Of a DNA stretch of 14,839 nucleotides, positions 13,288-14,839 are shown piece after piece (position 1 is the stretch's first letter; the number at the start of each line of letters is the position of its first letter). Below the pieces are notes generated by a model that was given only the letters and a program-made list of their open reading frames with translations, was not told the DNA's origin and ran no database searches. The DNA lies in the NCBI GenBank assembly GCA_947629725.1, contig CANREU010000024.1, forward strand, positions 1 to 14,839, in the 5' to 3' direction. A program made the position numbers and the translations under genes. Source of the stretch: an uncultured Clostridia bacterium (lineage in GTDB: Bacteria; Bacillota; Clostridia; Christensenellales; Borkfalkiaceae).

Positions 13288-14109
13288 GTGCGCGTGATGT
13301 TCGGAAATTGGAAATACATCTTCAAAAATATCTGGCTCGTGCTGCCGTTTGCGCTCGTGCCGGGGCTTTTTCTCGCGCTCTCCCTCGACTATTCGGCGAT
13401 CTCCTCCTATGCGGCGGGGTTCTTTGCGGGGGATCCCCGTGCCGACTTCATCAAGTTTTTCCGCGTTTTGAGCTTTTTGCGGATCGACGGCTGGCTCGGC
13501 GCCCTCTTCACCGTGTGCGCCTTCTTCTGCATCATCGTCTTCATGGCGGCGATGCTCTCCGTCGTGGAAAAGCACATGCGCATAGGGAAGCGCACCCTCT
13601 CGGGCGTTTTCTCGCAGATCGTGGCGCTCATCCCCACGGCGGCGCTCATCACCTCCGTCTACTTCGTCCTCTACGAAGTGTATGCGGTGGTGCTCTCCGC
13701 GGTGTGTTTTGCGGCTTGCAGGATCGGGGCGACGGCGGCGGTGTACGTCTTCATCATCCTCGCCTTTTTGCTCTTCACCTTCATTCTGTTCTATGCGGCG
13801 ACGACGTTCTATCTCTGGTTCCCGTGCATGCAGATCACGGGTTTCCGCCCTTACGACGCCTTCGTCTATTCCTACCGTCTCATGGGCAAGGTGCGCTGGC
13901 GGCTCATGGGGGCGTTTGCGCTCTCCTTCGGGGTGGCGTTCGCGGCGGTCGGCGGCTGCGCCTTCCTCCCGAACATTTTCTTCTGCGCGATTGCATTCGT
14001 CCTCTTCTGCGCCCTCTTCTTGAGTTTCCTCGTGCGCATGGAGACGGTCTATTTCAAAGCGGATAAGCTCGACCGCGAGGACGAGCTCCGCAGTTACAGG
14101 GAGTTATAA
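13288..14109 (+). CDS. Six-span membrane protein, unknown function
   Basis: A 273-residue protein with about six hydrophobic spans (14-33, 69-92, 111-142, 147-176, 205-226, 229-249) and a charged cytoplasmic tail ending 'DREDELRSYREL'. Between spans four and five lies 'WFPCMQITGFRPYDAFVYSY' (177-196) followed by Arg197-Leu198-Met199, resembling the 'P.....G...A...S..L' loop of DUF975, YciC and the membrane domain of glycerophosphodiesterases. This suggests that broad superfamily only; no function is known to me. GTG 13288 is preferred over ATG 13297 because GAGGT at 13277-13281 is well spaced for it. The next gene starts on its stop codon (TAATG). Confidence 0.72.
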   Translation: MRVMFGNWKYIFKNIWLVLPFALVPGLFLALSLDYSAISSYAAGFFAGDPRADFIKFFRVLSFLRIDGWLGALFTVCAFFCIIVFMAAMLSVVEKHMRIGKRTLSGVFSQIVALIPTAALITSVYFVLYEVYAVVLSAVCFAACRIGATAAVYVFIILAFLLFTFILFYAATTFYLWFPCMQITGFRPYDAFVYSYRLMGKVRWRLMGAFALSFGVAFAAVGGCAFLPNIFFCAIAFVLFCALFLSFLVRMETVYFKADKLDREDELRSYREL

Positions 14110-14839
14110 TGAGACTGAGAAACGCGTTCCGCATCGCAACGGACAATTTTTCCAACGTCTATAAGCAGCTCTTATACCGTCTCGTCACGGGGATCGTCTT
14201 CTCCTCGCTGACCTATGTGATCCTCTATTACGGGCTCCGTGCGATCACGGGGAGCGCGGAAGTGGATAGGATCGAGGATCTCCTCGGTGACTTCCTCCCC
14301 AACCTTCTCACGGGGAACGCCAAATGGCTCACCACCTTCCGCGACGAGTTCCCCGCCGCTCTCAAAGAGCTCGGCGCTCTCATCTCCCGCTACGGCGGAA
14401 ACGTTGCGGGGTCGGTCGTCGGGGTCGCGGCGATGTACCTTCTCGCCCGCTTTTTCGACGGGCTCTCGGTGTTCGCCGTCGCAAGCTCGGTGAACGACCG
14501 CATGAGTTCCTGCTCCCGCACCCACTTTTCCACCGCCTTCTTCCGCAATCTCGGAAAGGCGGCGCTCTACGAGCTCGTTTATGTGCCCGTCTCCTTTGTG
14601 TACGACGTCGCGGCGCTCGCCCTCTGCTGGCTGCTCTTCTTCTACACGCCCTCCCTCTTTTCCTCCCTCGGATTTCTCACGGTCGCCGTCTCCATGTGCC
14701 TCGCACTCACGGCGTTCGTCGCCCTCGTGGCACTCAAAATGACCCTCATCTCCGCGTGGATGCCCTCCATGATCGCGGGCGGCGAGGGGGTGCGCAAGGG
14801 GCTCCTCACGAGTTTCCGCTCGGTGGGGGGGTTCGCGAG
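14109..14839 (+). CDS. Membrane protein related to the preceding one, cut by the window end
   Basis: ATG 14109 overlaps the previous stop by one base, which implies translational coupling. The 243 visible residues contain hydrophobic spans at about 25-46, 99-118, 150-180 and 186-215, and a soluble segment at 47-98. 'WMPSMIAGGEGVRKGLLTSFR' begins at 217 and aligns with residue 177 of the upstream protein: Trp, Pro, Met, Gly, Ser and Arg fall at identical spacing. The two genes are probably distant tandem paralogues that act as a pair, perhaps as a heteromeric membrane complex. The C-terminus is beyond the window. No function can be assigned. Confidence 0.7.
   Translation, partial: MRLRNAFRIATDNFSNVYKQLLYRLVTGIVFSSLTYVILYYGLRAITGSAEVDRIEDLLGDFLPNLLTGNAKWLTTFRDEFPAALKELGALISRYGGNVAGSVVGVAAMYLLARFFDGLSVFAVASSVNDRMSSCSRTHFSTAFFRNLGKAALYELVYVPVSFVYDVAALALCWLLFFYTPSLFSSLGFLTVAVSMCLALTAFVALVALKMTLISAWMPSMIAGGEGVRKGLLTSFRSVGGFA

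Overview
The window looks like chromosome of a high-GC, gut-type member of the Firmicutes (Clostridia, possibly Christensenellales-like). This rests on AGGAGG-type ribosome binding sites, sigma-A promoters with 17-bp spacers, many 'MKK...C' lipoprotein signals, and family content; no marker gene fixes the taxonomy.

Region 1 (1-7262, + strand) is a carbohydrate-degradation operon of exported lipoproteins. In order it holds the tail of an upstream protein (GH51-like C-terminus), a GH51 alpha-L-arabinofuranosidase, two MORN-repeat lipoproteins in tandem, an SGNH/GDSL esterase, a GH32 fructan/sucrose hydrolase broken by a -1 frameshift at a run of seven Gs, and an ArsR-type winged-helix regulator with a large C-terminal sensor-like domain. 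A strong hairpin terminator closes it. The enzymes suggest surface removal of arabinosyl, fructosyl and acyl groups, with the last gene as the local regulator.

Region 2 (7263-7819) is a non-coding island of repeat modules and G-quadruplex motifs between convergent terminators. Region 3 (7820-11113) has a small bacterial-PH membrane protein on the - strand. Opposite it, from a near-consensus promoter, runs a two-gene operon. The first gene encodes an aconitase-fold protein that appears to have lost all Fe-S cysteines and the catalytic SDSHT motif; the second encodes a zinc-type macrodomain ADP-ribosyl hydrolase.

Region 4 (11114-11899) is a second island built from the same modules as the first. 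In one module a stem has changed on both sides so that pairing is kept.

Region 5 (11900-14839, + strand) has a Dda/RecD-like SF1 helicase and then two overlapping membrane-protein genes that look like distant paralogues, the second cut by the window end. The helicase and the PH protein both lack a ribosome binding site and have a -10 box exactly six bases before ATG, so both are predicted to be leaderless.

I saw no rRNA, tRNA, CRISPR array, transposase or phage gene.
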